Assembly: GCA_028023455.1 (NCBI GenBank) | Contig: JAQFVV010000021.1 | Coordinates: 4,244,853-4,308,852 of the forward strand | Direction of reading: 5' to 3' | Length of the DNA: 64,000 nt | From: Epiperipatus broadwayi | Lineage: Eukaryota; Onychophora; Udeonychophora; Euonychophora; Peripatidae | Shown: positions 1-10,560 of the stretch, in pieces | Position numbering within the stretch: position 1 is the first letter of the stretch | Layout: each line of letters begins with the position of its first letter | Made by a program: the position numbers and the translations under genes | The notes under the pieces: generated by a model | What the model saw: the letters and a program-made list of their open reading frames with translations, nothing else | Databases searched by the model: none | Told to the model about the DNA's origin: nothing

Positions 1-668
1 TTGTAGGAATTTAAATTCAATTAATAAATGCCTAATATTTTTTATAACTTGCAGACTAAATCACCCATATTTTCCATTTATTTCCATATTCCCTTGTTGG
101 TGAAGATCGTGTTTGAGCCTTAAACAGTAAACTACTCTCCTTGCTATTATCATAAATTAACTCGCACACAATTTTCTGTTTTCTTTTTTTTTTTTAAACT
201 CTTTTTACTCTCCACACTATTTTTCCATCTCTCCAACTCCCTATTTTTTATTAATGCATCTATTCTTCTATCCCATTCCTTACAACTAGAACACTCAACA
301 ATTCTAACACTATATTCCCACCTTTTGCATAAATATACTGTCATAGTCTTTATCCAAATTTTCTGCAAATCATACTACCTTTCTCACCCACCTTTCTCAC
401 TCACTCATAATCCAATTAAAAACTAATTTTAGATATTCCCTTATCCATAAATTGGAATCTACCAAACATTTTTCTTTTTCTTTTGCCATTTCTCAAGTAA
501 AAATTTGACCATTCTATTCCTCCTTGAATTGCTTCCTTTGCCACCCATCCATCTGCATCTAATGCATGTCTTCCCACTTCTTTTTGTACTTTTTCTAAGT
601 AATCTAACATCCCTTTACTAACGCATAACACCTCATTACCATAAGTTAATCCTGCTATTGCCATTCCA
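1..668 (-). pseudogene. LINE-2 relic: end of reverse transcriptase plus C-terminal domain, runs off the window start
   Basis: Decayed LINE coding sequence on the minus strand. The segment 664-416 is open and reads as the region behind the RT palm: GLTYGNEVL, then a helix ending VQKEVGRHALDAD, then VAKEAIQGGIEWSNF. That arrangement (YG.E...., VGR..L.A, EAI.GD.GWS) is familiar from animal LINE polymerases. A second open stretch, 368-150, continues the C terminus in another frame. At about 115-1 the frame is broken but resembles the Cys-rich region of the copy at 63.4 kb (MGDLVCKL-like). No catalytic RT motif is inside the window. Clade not assigned; it is not the RTE-like family found elsewhere here. 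Confidence 0.7.
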
Positions 669-865
669 TTTCATATAATTCTAGCTATATCATATATATT
701 ATATCAAAACATTGTTAATTTCTTTATCAGTCCCTTTATTTTCTTTGATTCATTTATCAATTTTTCTCCTATTCATACAAGCAATTTTCTGATTACTTAA
801 GGCTATTCCTAAAAAGAGTTATACATATTCACCACAGTTACTTTATATCCCCCAATAAAATGTCT

Positions 866-985
866 ATGTGATGTGATGTGATATATTGTAGTTTCTCCTT
901 AAACGAAGTCAAGAATATCTCAGCAATTATGTCCAGGTAAGCCTGTTAGCCACTTTATTTTCCATTCCCCACTCTAAATTTTCCC
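866..985 (-). repeat. LINE-2 3' tail fragment
   Basis: This stretch matches 63309-63421 almost base for base, where it lies directly behind the LINE-2 C terminus. It ends in a short (TCACA)n-like run. It therefore looks like the 3' untranslated end of a further copy lying upstream (in sense) of the relic at 1-668. Confidence 0.65.
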
Positions 986-1590
986 ATATTCTGCATATCA
1001 TGTAATTAGACCTGACATCTATTGACAAAAAGAAGAACTAAAAGAGAAATTAATTACTTTTATAAATAAACTGTTCATTGGAAAAAGAAAAGTGGATTGA
1101 ATGCATGATTGTTATTTTAACTGACACCAATCCATAGTAATGCTGGTATAAAAAATTGAACCAGCAGCACCATCTCCATTTAGTATTTGGAACTAACAAT
1201 GAAAAGATTATTGTAAAAATAATAATCAATAAAAATTAAAATTTTATTTAAGGTATTGACAGACTGATGTGATTTACATATGGTAACCAATTAGTTATGA
1301 ATACTTACGATTTAATTTGCATAAATTAAAGAAATTTGTTTTAATTAGTTGAAAACTTTTAAGAATATTATAAGGTAAATGAATATTGTGCAATATTTAT
1401 TATATTTGTTATTATTATTGATAAATATTTTTAAGTAAGTAATAATAGTAAATAATAAACATAATGATAACAGAATTTATGGAATCTTCACCATCAATAA
1501 TGTTGCATATATGTATATAAATGTCATTAAGATAAATACTCTTTACACATGGGAGTGCTAATTCTCAACATATTTTGTTACAGATGATGA
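986..1590. other. AT-rich stretch, nothing recognised
   Basis: No gene, RNA or repeat recognised by eye. Positions 1240-1500 are especially AT-rich. Confidence 0.4.
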
Positions 1591-2009
1591 TACTTGTGTA
1601 TTATCCTGTCTACTAAGATTGGCAGCCATTTTTTAATTATATAGGTACAGGGATAAGAAGTGGCCATATTTAATATTTACAATCTTTTTATTATTGTTGT
1701 TATTTAAAAAAAAAAAATTCTACAAAAATTAAATATACTATTTTTACTTTATTTACTATTATTTTTTTTATTAAGTTAACTTATTAATATAAAAATAAAA
1801 AATATATAAGAAGCATAAAGTATCATGTCATGCCGATTAATGTAAATCTTTTGCGAAGGCAAGATCCCATATCTTTGAAATATTTCACTGCATGCTGTTC
1901 AGTTGAAATAAGATTCCAAACTTTCATCATTTTTCCAAAATGATGGTAACAAAAATAAAGATGCTGAATATAAACAGACTAAGACAATATTTGGAGCATG
2001 TTAGCATTT

Positions 2010-2535
2010 ACACATTATAAATATAAAGATAATTGAAATAAACCTTTTGAATAGAATTTATAACGCATTTATTAATTTTTTTAAACTTAACAATAAATAC
2101 ATAGTGTCAAGCATTGTTAGCCAAGATGTTATCGCAACCACCTCTGCAAGCAAGTAGTTGGTTGCAGATGGTTGTGGGTTCGTGTCTCGGCCGATGCTAT
2201 GACATATGAAAAAAAACAAAAAAAAACAATAAATACATATTCAAAAAAGTAAAACTGAAAAAAAAAACCCATAAACAAATACTTAAATTATAAACACTAG
2301 TTACATGTTATAAATATAAAGATAATTGAAATAAACCTTCTGAATGGAATTTATAATGCATTTATTTAATTTTTTTTAAACTTAACAAATACATATTCAA
2401 TAAAGTAAAATTGACAAAAAACATAAACAAATATTTAAATTATAAATACCAGAAATGTTAACAACAAATACATATTCAATAAAGTAAAATTGAAAAAAAC
2501 AACAACAAATATTTAAATTATAAGCACTAGAAACA
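2010..2535. repeat. Imperfect direct repeat, ~155-bp unit, about 2.5 copies
   Basis: Blocks starting near 2010, 2303 and 2453 repeat the order: TTATAAATATAAAGATAATT, then GAATTTATAA, then ACATATTCAATAAAGTAAAA, then AAATTATAA. The first copy is interrupted by the SINE at 2104-2225. The array lies inside the TIR element. Confidence 0.65.
2104..2225 (+). mobile_element. tRNA-derived SINE, full copy with target duplication
   Basis: Flanked by a 14-bp duplication, ACAATAAATACATA, at 2090-2103 and 2226-2239. The body starts GTCAAGC, has an A-box-like stretch near TTAGCCAAGATG, a B-box-like GGGTTCGTGTCTC, and ends in an A-rich tail. The A box, B box and A tail in this order define a tRNA-derived SINE transcribed by RNA polymerase III and moved by a LINE machinery. 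Six relatives lie in this window. Confidence 0.85.
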
Positions 2536-2674
2536 CTAAGTAAGAAAAGCTTTTTTTATTTAGCGTATAAGAAAAATTAACCTACATATATAAAAAAAAT
2601 ACTTGTATGGCCCCTAAAACTGTATAATTAAAAAAATGGCTGTCAAGCTTGGTAGACAGGATAATACACAAGTA

Positions 2675-2970
2675 CCCAAATATTATATTGCAATTTGGAA
2701 AAATCACTATTTTCTAATTCATAGTTCATGACAATGTATAAAATTAGTTTGCAATGTAACTACATTGTATGTGATTTATTTAAAATTCAGATAAAATTCT
2801 GCAGCTTAATAAGAAAATTATTTATTTATTTTAAGTTGAATGACTGATTTAATAATAACATATATGAAAAATGATTGCATCCAGAAATCTAAGTTAATAT
2901 TATTTGATTCTGATCAAGTATAAACTGATTGACATTTCAAAAATTGCATACAACCTGATATTCTTTTTAG
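2675..2970. other. AT-rich stretch, nothing recognised
   Basis: No feature recognised by eye. Confidence 0.4.
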
Positions 2971-3080
2971 TTTTTTTTTCATGTGTCAAAGCATTGGCCA
3001 GGAAGTGAACTCACAAACCTGGGAGAACTAATTGTAAGGCAGCTGTAGAAGCGAGCCACCACTCGACCACCAACGCTTGA
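2971..3080 (-). mobile_element. tRNA-derived SINE
   Basis: On the minus strand it starts TCAAGCGTTGGTGGTCGAGTGG, which contains an A box (TGGTCGAGTGG), then has a B-box-like GAGTTCACTTCC, and ends TGACACATG followed by an A run. Target duplication not clear. Confidence 0.8.
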
Positions 3081-3490
3081 AACAACATTTTTGGGAATGA
3101 TGAAATCTTAAATATTTATTGTGATATATTTGACAAGCTAAACTTTGACAATCACTTATTAAACATAAAATTATTAAACTTTAAATATCTTTTATATAAT
3201 TTAAGGTTTTTAAAGATTAAATATACATTTTGCTCATTACTTTTTGAATACACACATGCCCTTTACGTTTTTCAAACACATGGATACTAACTAATTATAA
3301 CATTAACAATCTTCACATCTTTCTTTAATAAGCAATTCTTTTTGAATGATATAAAAAAAAATGGAATTTTCTCTTAATGTTGCATCTCTTGAAAAAAAAA
3401 AGACTTATTTGTAAAAAAAAATAAAATATGGGGGATTTGTTTAAATATTTAAGAACAAATACTTGAAATCATTTGAATTGAGGAATTTGA
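3081..3490. other. AT-rich stretch, nothing recognised
   Basis: No feature recognised by eye. Confidence 0.35.
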
Positions 3491-3494
3491 ATTT

Positions 3495-3990
3495 AGGATG
3501 ACTACACACATATGAAAAAGATAAATGATCTCCAATATATATATTTTATGTAGAACCAACACTCATCAGTTGAGCCAGATCATAATCTCTCACCTACATA
3601 TATAATCAGTGCTCGGCTTATATTACGATAGCAATTCTCTAAACTCCCAACTGATAATATGAGGGGGTTAGATTGATATAATGTCTACATGGACATGACT
3701 ACAATATCAAATCCACCAAGGACTCTGAACATTCAATTGTCAGTTTTTCAATGAAATGGATAGTTGAATTGTTGGAAGGATGAGAAGATTGAAGCCTGCC
3801 CATTAAAGTTTAAGAAATGGCTATATTAATATAAGCAGAACACTGATTGTATATATGTATAAGAGATTGTAATCTGGTGCAAGTGCTGATTCTGCATAAA
3901 ATATGTATACTGGAATCATTTATCTTTTTTACATGTGTGTGGTCTTATGTATTAGTTGTTTGAGTTGGAGTGGAGGGTGAATATAATATA
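3495..3990. repeat. Family C divergent pair, both hammerheads decayed
   Basis: The left arm (about 3495-3650) is antisense and the right arm (about 3655-3990) sense relative to the family C ribozyme. The antisense arm keeps CUGAUGA at 3569-3563, but GAAA has become AAAA. The sense arm has lost the CUGAUGA segment near 3880. Flanking words shared with other C copies: CCCATTAAAGT, AAGATAAATGATC, CATCAGTTG. Confidence 0.65.
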
Positions 3991-4537
3991 AAAATCCTAA
4001 GTTCAATTTTTTTTTTTTTTTACTATTGTAAATATTCAGTATACTGAATGAAAGGAGTTTGTTCTTAACTGAAAGGAGACTCTTTGATTCTTCCTGGAGA
4101 ACTTAAAGGAACCCAGCAGGGTAAATTTCTAATGCCCAACCCTTATGTTTTTATCATTGCAGCTGTTATTACTATGTGATTATTCATATAGTATACAAAC
4201 ATGGATGGGCTTCTCACCAACATGCATGAGCCATGGTGAGTTTATTGGCTTTTTACCTCTGAGTTTATGGTCAAAAAACATTATGGACTTTCTTCTCAGT
4301 TGCCTAATAAGGCAGTACGAATGTGTGTAAAAATGAACATTTTTTTCTAATAGATAGTTCCAGTCATGATAGACAAGAATAAACCATAGCCCTTATTTCC
4401 AGGAAACTGTAAAGTCACCAGCCAAGGCAGCAGTTGGTGGATGAAGGCAAAGACTGCTAAGATTCCCCTGATTACATATGTAGGCTGCCATTTGATGGTG
4501 ACTTTTTTAAGTACTTACAACTGCAAATCACTTTCAA

Positions 4538-5407
4538 GTGAAGAAAGAATTGGAAAAAGAACTGTGTTGCATTAAATGTGACATTATTAGACGTTGTGAA
4601 GATAGAAGAAAAGATAAAGAGACAATTAATTTAAAAATGAGGCATGCACTCTATTACAAAGGCCCAAATATTGGGAATACAAGTGGAGTAGGATTCATTA
4701 TAAATAAAAAGTGGAAGAATAACATTGTGGAGATTGATGGTGTATCGGACAGAGTGGCAAGATTAGTTTTACAACTTAATAGCAGATACCAAATGCAGAT
4801 AATTCAGGTTTATGCCCCAACAAGTTCTCATAGTGATGAACTAGTAGAAAATTTTTACATGGATGTACAAAAAGTTTTTGATCAAAGTAAACAACATTTT
4901 AAAATTGTTATGGTAGACTTTAATGCTAGAATTGGTAAACAAATGAAAGATGAAAGTGCTGTAGGTAAATTTGGTTATGGTAATAGAAATGAGAGAGGAC
5001 ATAGACTTGTGGAGTTTGCAAAAAAAAAAAAACAACTTTATATTATGAATTCTTTTTTTGAAACAAATGTTAAAAGGAAATGGACATGGAAGCATCCAAA
5101 TGAAGGTACAGCAGAATTGAATCATATCTTGACTAACAGAAAATACATATTTCAAGATTGCAATGTTCTTAATAAAATCAACACGAGAAGTGATCATCGA
5201 TTAGTAAGGTGTAAGATACGTATTAATGCAAAAATAGAAAGACAAAAATTATTAAGAAATACAATATTCACAGTTGATATTCCTAATCTTCAGAAACATT
5301 CTAAAGAATTTAAATTAGAACTTGCAAATTGTTTTCAAATATTAGCATATTTTGAACATGATTCAGATTTGAATGAAATTAAAAAGAAAATAACTGATAT
5401 ACTTTGA
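4538..5407 (+). pseudogene. RTE-like apurinic/apyrimidinic-type (EEP) endonuclease domain
   Basis: A 289-residue open frame holding most of an EEP endonuclease, the enzyme that nicks the target DNA for LINE insertion. Visible motifs: VYAPTS (91-96), VDFNARIG (126-133, where GDFN is usual), WTWKHPNE (182-189), ELNHILTN (193-200) and SDHRLV with the catalytic His (218-223). The D of the usual LDYILTN is N here; copy 2 keeps it (ELDYILTN-like). So this copy has lost at least one metal-site residue. The first ~35 residues do not match well and the true start lies upstream in a broken frame. The frame ends in TGA, after which the linker continues with stops. Confidence 0.8.
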
Positions 5408-5729
5408 AAAATTGCAACAAAGATAGCTGAAAGAAAAAAGTAGCAACTGACTAATAAAATTTCTAGTGAGACTAGAGAATTTATGAAGGAAAGAAGGAAT
5501 ATAAAGATATATAAAAATGTGACATTAATAAGGATTGAATATCTCAAACTTTGCAGTTGATAATGATATGAGTATAATTGTGAACTAGCAAGGAAAGCTG
5601 TAGAAGAGAATAAAAGTCTCAAGAGCATAAAACAACATTTTGGTATTGGTAACACAACTATGTCTGCAATAAGAAAAAAAATTAAACTATCACTAAAAAG
5701 AAAGAATCTTGAAATGAGTTGAAGAGTTC

Positions 5730-7085
5730 TATCAAAAATTATATAGTAATAAAGAACCAGTACCTCCTACAACTATTATAGCATCTGATATGCCCAATAT
5801 TTTAAATGAAGAAGTGAGGCATGCAATTAAATTTATGAAGAAGAAAAAAGTTCCAGATAATGTTGGAATTATAATTGATACATTAAAAAAAGCAGGTAAA
5901 TAGAAGGTGAATAAATAGAAATTTTCTTTGGCAAAGTTATATACCAAATGTCTAAATAATAAAGATGTACCAGATGATTGGAAAATTAATATTTAAAAAA
6001 GATGATAAAGAAGATATTAGAAATTATGGACCTATCAGTCTTTTATCAGTTTTATACACCATTTTTACCAAGATAATTATAAACACATCTATAGAGAATT
6101 TTGGAATTTCAGCCAACCCAAAAAACAAGCTGTATTTAAAATTCGTTTTAGTAGAGTAGATCATATCCAAGTATTGAGAGAAGTTGTAGAAAAGGCCAAT
6201 GAATATGAGAGTCCATTGTGCTTTGGATTTGTAGATTATGAAAATATATTTGATTCTATAAACATTTATTTAGTGATTAAAGCATTGGATCCATCATGAT
6301 GTAGACCCAAAATATAGTCATTCTGAAGAATATTTATAAAAATTCAACAGCAACAATTAGATTACAAAACAATATCAGGAAGGTTAATATTGTGTAAGAC
6401 AGGGTGACTCCATATCTCCAAAACTTTTTGTGAATTAAAATGGGAAGCTAAAGAATTAAAAGTAAATGGGGATCATTTAAGTCATTTAGATTTTGCATGA
6501 TGTAATTGTTTTTGCAAATAATGTTTCAGAGCATCAGAAAATGTTGCAAGAGTTATCTGATGAAAGTAAGAAAGTAAGACTAAAGGTAAACTTTGAAAAG
6601 ACTAAAGTAATGTTCAATGGATTTTCTCAAAAAATGAAAGTAAAGCATGATTATGATGATTTAGAAGATAACAATTACAAGTACCTCAATCAGATTATCA
6701 CTACAGATGGAAGCATAATGAATAAAATTAATCATAGAATTAAACTTGGTCTGAGTGCTTTTGGTAGAAATAACTTAATATTAAAAAGAAATATGCCTAA
6801 GTTTTTAATAAATTATACTTTTCCAGTTTTTACTTACGGATCTGAGACTTGGGCTCTTTAATCAAAGAGCAATACAGAGATTTTAGATCATTCAATAGAG
6901 AGATGTATGTTAGGAGTAAGAAGAACAGATCAAAAATGCAATACATGGGTGAGAGAAAAAACAAGTGTTACAGACATAGTTGAAAGAATTAATAGACTAA
7001 AGTGGAATTGGGCTGGACATATTGCTAGAAGAGATGTAATAGATGGTCAATTGAATCTTAAACTGAATTCCAAGAGATTGTAAAA
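5730..7085 (+). pseudogene. RTE-like reverse transcriptase and C terminus, copy 1
   Basis: RT motifs appear in changing frames. Motif A region, FVDYENIFDSI, is near 6226-6262; motif B, VRQGDSISPKLF, near 6391-6426. Motif C should be LDFADDV..F, but a base is missing at about 6496, so the two catalytic Asp residues are broken. The following open stretch 6493-6861 carries LQELSDESK, the YL.QIITTDGS segment and TYGSETWAL. Then a stop, then the conserved C terminus ERCMLGV, LKWNWAGHIARRD. Inactive. Confidence 0.75.
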
Positions 7086-7250
7086 GATTCAGAAAAAGAC
7101 CGCATGTGAGATGGATGAATGACATAAGAAAGTGTTCAGAGATGATGTGGATGAAGAAAAGAAGCTAGAGAATGGAGAGGATGGATTGAAATTGGTGAGA
7201 CTTTCATCCTATAGTGAATTGATAATGATTGACAATGATGATGATGATAC

Positions 7251-9160
7251 TGAATTAATAGGTTAATTGAAATCATGTGGGAATGCAACTATGCTGGAAC
7301 CACTTGATGATATATAGGGTTCTTTTGTCATATGGATGAATTGCATTTCTTTTGATGTTTTTGGAAAAGATGAACACGGGTGAATATCGAAAATTGAATT
7401 TAATTGATATAGTTTTTACAAAGAATCAAAACATATAACGATACCACTGACTAACTAGATTGAAGTTAAAACATTTCAGTTTTTACGAAGAATCAAAATT
7501 TATAACGCCACCAATGATTAATCAAGCTAGCATAAACTTAACCAGATGTGTAATTATATATATTTTAAATTATTTAAAAATAGATCAAAACAATGAGGAA
7601 GTGTATAAGATACAAATCAAATTACTTTTTTCCTATTAATATATATATTTTTTAAAAAAGAATTTATAGATCATTAAGAGGAAAAAAATATGTTAATATC
7701 TGCTCTATTTTTTGCCTTTGGTTTCCAATACTCTACATACTAAGAATACTTTGTGTGGGTGGGTGGGTTCGGAATGAAGTTTAGTTGTAATATCTCATAG
7801 TGCAATCTTTCAGTAATGACAAAGGAACGTCCAATAATTATTACTGGACGGCCTAATAGTTCATATTCACAGACAGAGAGGTGTTAAAAATAAGACTTAA
7901 AGCCATTAAATAAAGTCTGCTTCAACAAATAACTCCAGAATTAATGGAAAAGATCAAATCAGAAGTCAGAGAAAGTTGCGTGGTGAGTCATGAATGACCA
8001 ACGTGTTGCAAAAAAAAAAACGAGGAGAGGAGGGGGGATAAAATAGAGAGATAGAAAAATTATTAAAAAAAATCCAATAAAAACTGATAACCACTAAATG
8101 ACTCAAATCTTCTACTTTCAAAATTTTCCTTTGCTGTAAATAATTTTTTTTTTAAAAAGAAGGTAAACCAAAAATACTTGCTAATTTAAATTATAAAGTA
8201 ATAAAAAGTCTATTATTGTAGGCTTATGCAAAACAAATTTTTATGGATAGCCCTGAGATATAGTTGGATTAGAAATGAGAAAAATGATAACTCAAGATGG
8301 TAAAATGAATTAGCCTGAAGGCACGGAGATATTTAGAAAATCTGGCCTCCACATTACTAAATTAACATTTATTTATTTTTTTTAATACGTAAATAAAATT
8401 AACAACAACAAAAAAAAGAACAAAATGGTTATAGGAATATATTAAAACTAGATGCGGAAAATGAAAACAGCAAAAGAACACAGCAGCTAGTATAAATATA
8501 ACTATGCTTTAGGTAGCATACAAAAAGTCATTTTTTTTTTAATTTAAAAAAAGGAATTGAATGTATTCTTAGTGACATCAATAATGAATAATCGGAATCT
8601 ATTTACAGAATTATAAAAGAGAAAATGGAATTGAAAACGAAAATAATTCATTCTATATTGAACATGACTTCCATTTGAAGAGGGGGGGGGGATGCAGAAA
8701 TGATTAAAAATATTTGCAGGAAATAAATGGTGGGAAGTCTTTTTTAATGGCAGGCCAACACATACTAATCTGATGTGGACGAGTTATATAATTCTTAGGG
8801 ATTCAAAAAATAAAAGAAATATAAAATTTTATGATATAAAACTGTTCGTTTCAATTTGTATTATTTCATTATTTACTAATTATAGTAAGATCATAATTAT
8901 TATCGGTTTCATTATATTATTCATTATTACACTTACTAATAATAAACAGACACTCTTAAATGAATATGGTCATTCCGACTGCAATAAAGAAAAGAGAGAA
9001 AAGGAAGAAAAAGAGAGGAGGAAAAATTATCAATGAGTCTTGCAATGACGTAAACCAATCTGTGAAACACTAATACCTCCGCATATAGAGCATGCTGCCC
9101 ATTTTTTTATTTACTTAAAATTTTCACATGATCACCATTTCCTATTACATATGCTATTAA
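7251..9160. other. AT-rich stretch with one small direct repeat, otherwise nothing recognised
   Basis: A 67-bp-period direct repeat is listed separately. There is also a G-run at 8681-8691. An 87-codon ORF at 8773-9036 has low-complexity, hydrophobic-then-charged composition and no family match; I do not call it a gene. Confidence 0.35.
7411..7540. repeat. Two-copy direct repeat, period 67 bp
   Basis: AGTTTTTACAAAGAATCAAA at 7411 recurs with few changes at 7478, each followed by TATAACG.TACCA or CGCCACCA. Confidence 0.6.
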
Positions 9161-9164
9161 GCAG

Positions 9165-9625
9165 TAGCAAACTCGCCACACAAAAGTGTCACCCAGTGCA
9201 ACCCTTAGTAATCAATGGATGCAAAAAGGTTTGTGCATAAAATCCCTATCTGGTGCCTACTCGTTCAATGTCCCCAGACTTATTTCTACCTTGTGGCTTT
9301 CATCATTGCAGAATCTTGGGTCTGAGAGCACTGCAAATGAGCTTGAAATAGAAAACCATATTGAGGTTTCACCTAAGGTTCATAGCCTTATAGTTAATTA
9401 AGTAGGTAAAGGTGGCAATTGGAGGGTTGTATTAGATCCTAAGATCTAGGTGAAGTGCTTTAGATCCAAAGCTCTCAATTGATGAAAGCTACAAGTTAGG
9501 AATAAGTCTGGGGATATTGGATGAGTAGGCACTAGATAGCAATTTTATGCACAAACCTTTTTGCATCCATTGATTATGAAGGCATGTACTTGGTAGCACT
9601 ACTATATGGAGAGTTTGCTATTGTT
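9165..9625. repeat. Family A divergent pair, both hammerheads decayed
   Basis: Antisense arm 9165-9335 and sense arm about 9395-9625 are inverted copies of the family A unit (shared words: TGGATGCAAAAAGGTTTGTG, GTCTGGGGATATTGGATGAG). Ribozyme remains: minus-strand 9311-9271 has AUGAUGA for CUGAUGA; plus-strand 9475-9514 has UUGAUGA and GGAAU for GAAAC. Both should be inactive. Confidence 0.7.
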
Positions 9626-9725
9626 ATGTATATAGTATAATTCTGTACTATGTTATTTTTTTACTAATCTAAAAATGATTGTATTTGATAATAGTAAGAA
9701 AAGCTTAACAATGAAAACTACTAAG

Positions 9726-10217
9726 TCAATATGCTAAGCATACTTTCAATATCTTTGTATTGATATTATAACCATAGCAATTAATGAGTGAAATTAAGGG
9801 CCGTTTACATTGGAGTATCTCATGCTAACCTAGTAACAAGACTTTCCCAACACCAATACCTGTATAAAAAGGCATAATGCGATCCAGACCACAAATACAT
9901 ATTTCTAGTTCATGTTTCATGAAAACAAACTTGAACATACATCTGAAGTTACATTAACCAGCATTGTATATCTAAAAAAGAATGATGCTAAATGTAAGAT
10001 AAAGAAAACCAGGGATATTGTCAATAATCATAATGATATAAACAAAAAGGAATCCTTTTTTCTATCTAAAAACTGGGTTATGTAACCATATTTGAAATAC
10101 AATTTGAATACAATTTACTTGATATTTATATCACACCCTTTACCTACAGTTTCACTCATTCATTGCCATGATTAAGATATCAAAACAAAGATATTCAAAG
10201 CATGCTTAGCATATTGA
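9726..10217. mobile_element. Inverted-repeat element with ~70-bp arms
   Basis: The left arm, 9726-9795, starts TCAATATGCTAAGCATACTT; the right arm, about 10150-10217, is its reverse complement with roughly ten mismatches, ending GCTTAGCATATTGA. About 350 bp of non-coding DNA lies between. No clear target duplication, so superfamily is open. Confidence 0.6.
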
Positions 10218-10314
10218 ATTAAATGGTTTCACTGGTAAGATTTTCTTACTCTGTGCCCAGCACTTAATATGACTATAGTTACTATAAATATATTGTTGAG
10301 GATTTGAATTGTAG

Positions 10315-10560
10315 AGGATTTGAACACAGACATTAAGCACCCTTCGGCTATCAGTTCTATCTCATACAACCAACACCCATGATCACTCATATGTGAAAAA
10401 GACAAATGATCACCAATATACTTATTTTGTGAAGATCATTATCTCCCACACATAGTTATAATCAATGCTTAGTTTATATTAAGATAGTAAATTCTCAAAC
10501 TTTCATGGAAAAACTTCAATCTACTCCACCCTTCAACTCTTCAGTTATCCATGCTTGTAT
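10315..10560 (-). repeat. Family C fragment, ribozyme deleted
   Basis: Antisense family C words GATTTGAACACAGAC, AATGATCACCAATATAC and TATATTAAGATAG are in order, but a deletion near 10436 removes the hammerhead core. Confidence 0.55.

Larger units (their letters stand above)
1591..2674. mobile_element. Non-autonomous DNA transposon with ~55-bp terminal inverted repeats
   Basis: The left end (1591-1645) and the right end (2615-2674) are inverted copies with few mismatches. Both begin TACTTGTGTATTATCCTGTC and run through a CAGCCATTTTTTAATTATA-like block. A TA dinucleotide at both outer edges fits a TA target duplication, as made by Tc1/mariner-type transposases, but superfamily is inferred. 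The interior is non-coding and holds a ~150-bp direct repeat and a SINE. Confidence 0.7.
4040..7250 (+). mobile_element. RTE-like LINE, copy 1, nearly full length but decayed
   Basis: Order: 5' region (4040-4530, also present in copy 2), endonuclease (4538-5407), linker, reverse transcriptase in broken frames (5730-6860), C terminus (to about 7200), and a short GAT-repeat 3' end (7224-7250). The short tail of simple repeats and the single EEP-endonuclease/RT polyprotein fit the RTE clade; the clade call is inferred. Several stops and indels make this copy inactive. Confidence 0.8.

Noticed and set aside
4841-5197. 118-codon minus-strand ORF
   Set aside because: Shadow of the RTE endonuclease on the other strand.
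5335-5655. 106-codon minus-strand ORF, hydrophobic
   Set aside because: Antisense of the RTE endonuclease-RT linker.
8773-9036. 87-codon ORF with a membrane-like segment and a Lys/Glu-rich tail
   Set aside because: AT-rich sequence gives Ile/Leu/Lys by chance; there is no family match and no exon signal.
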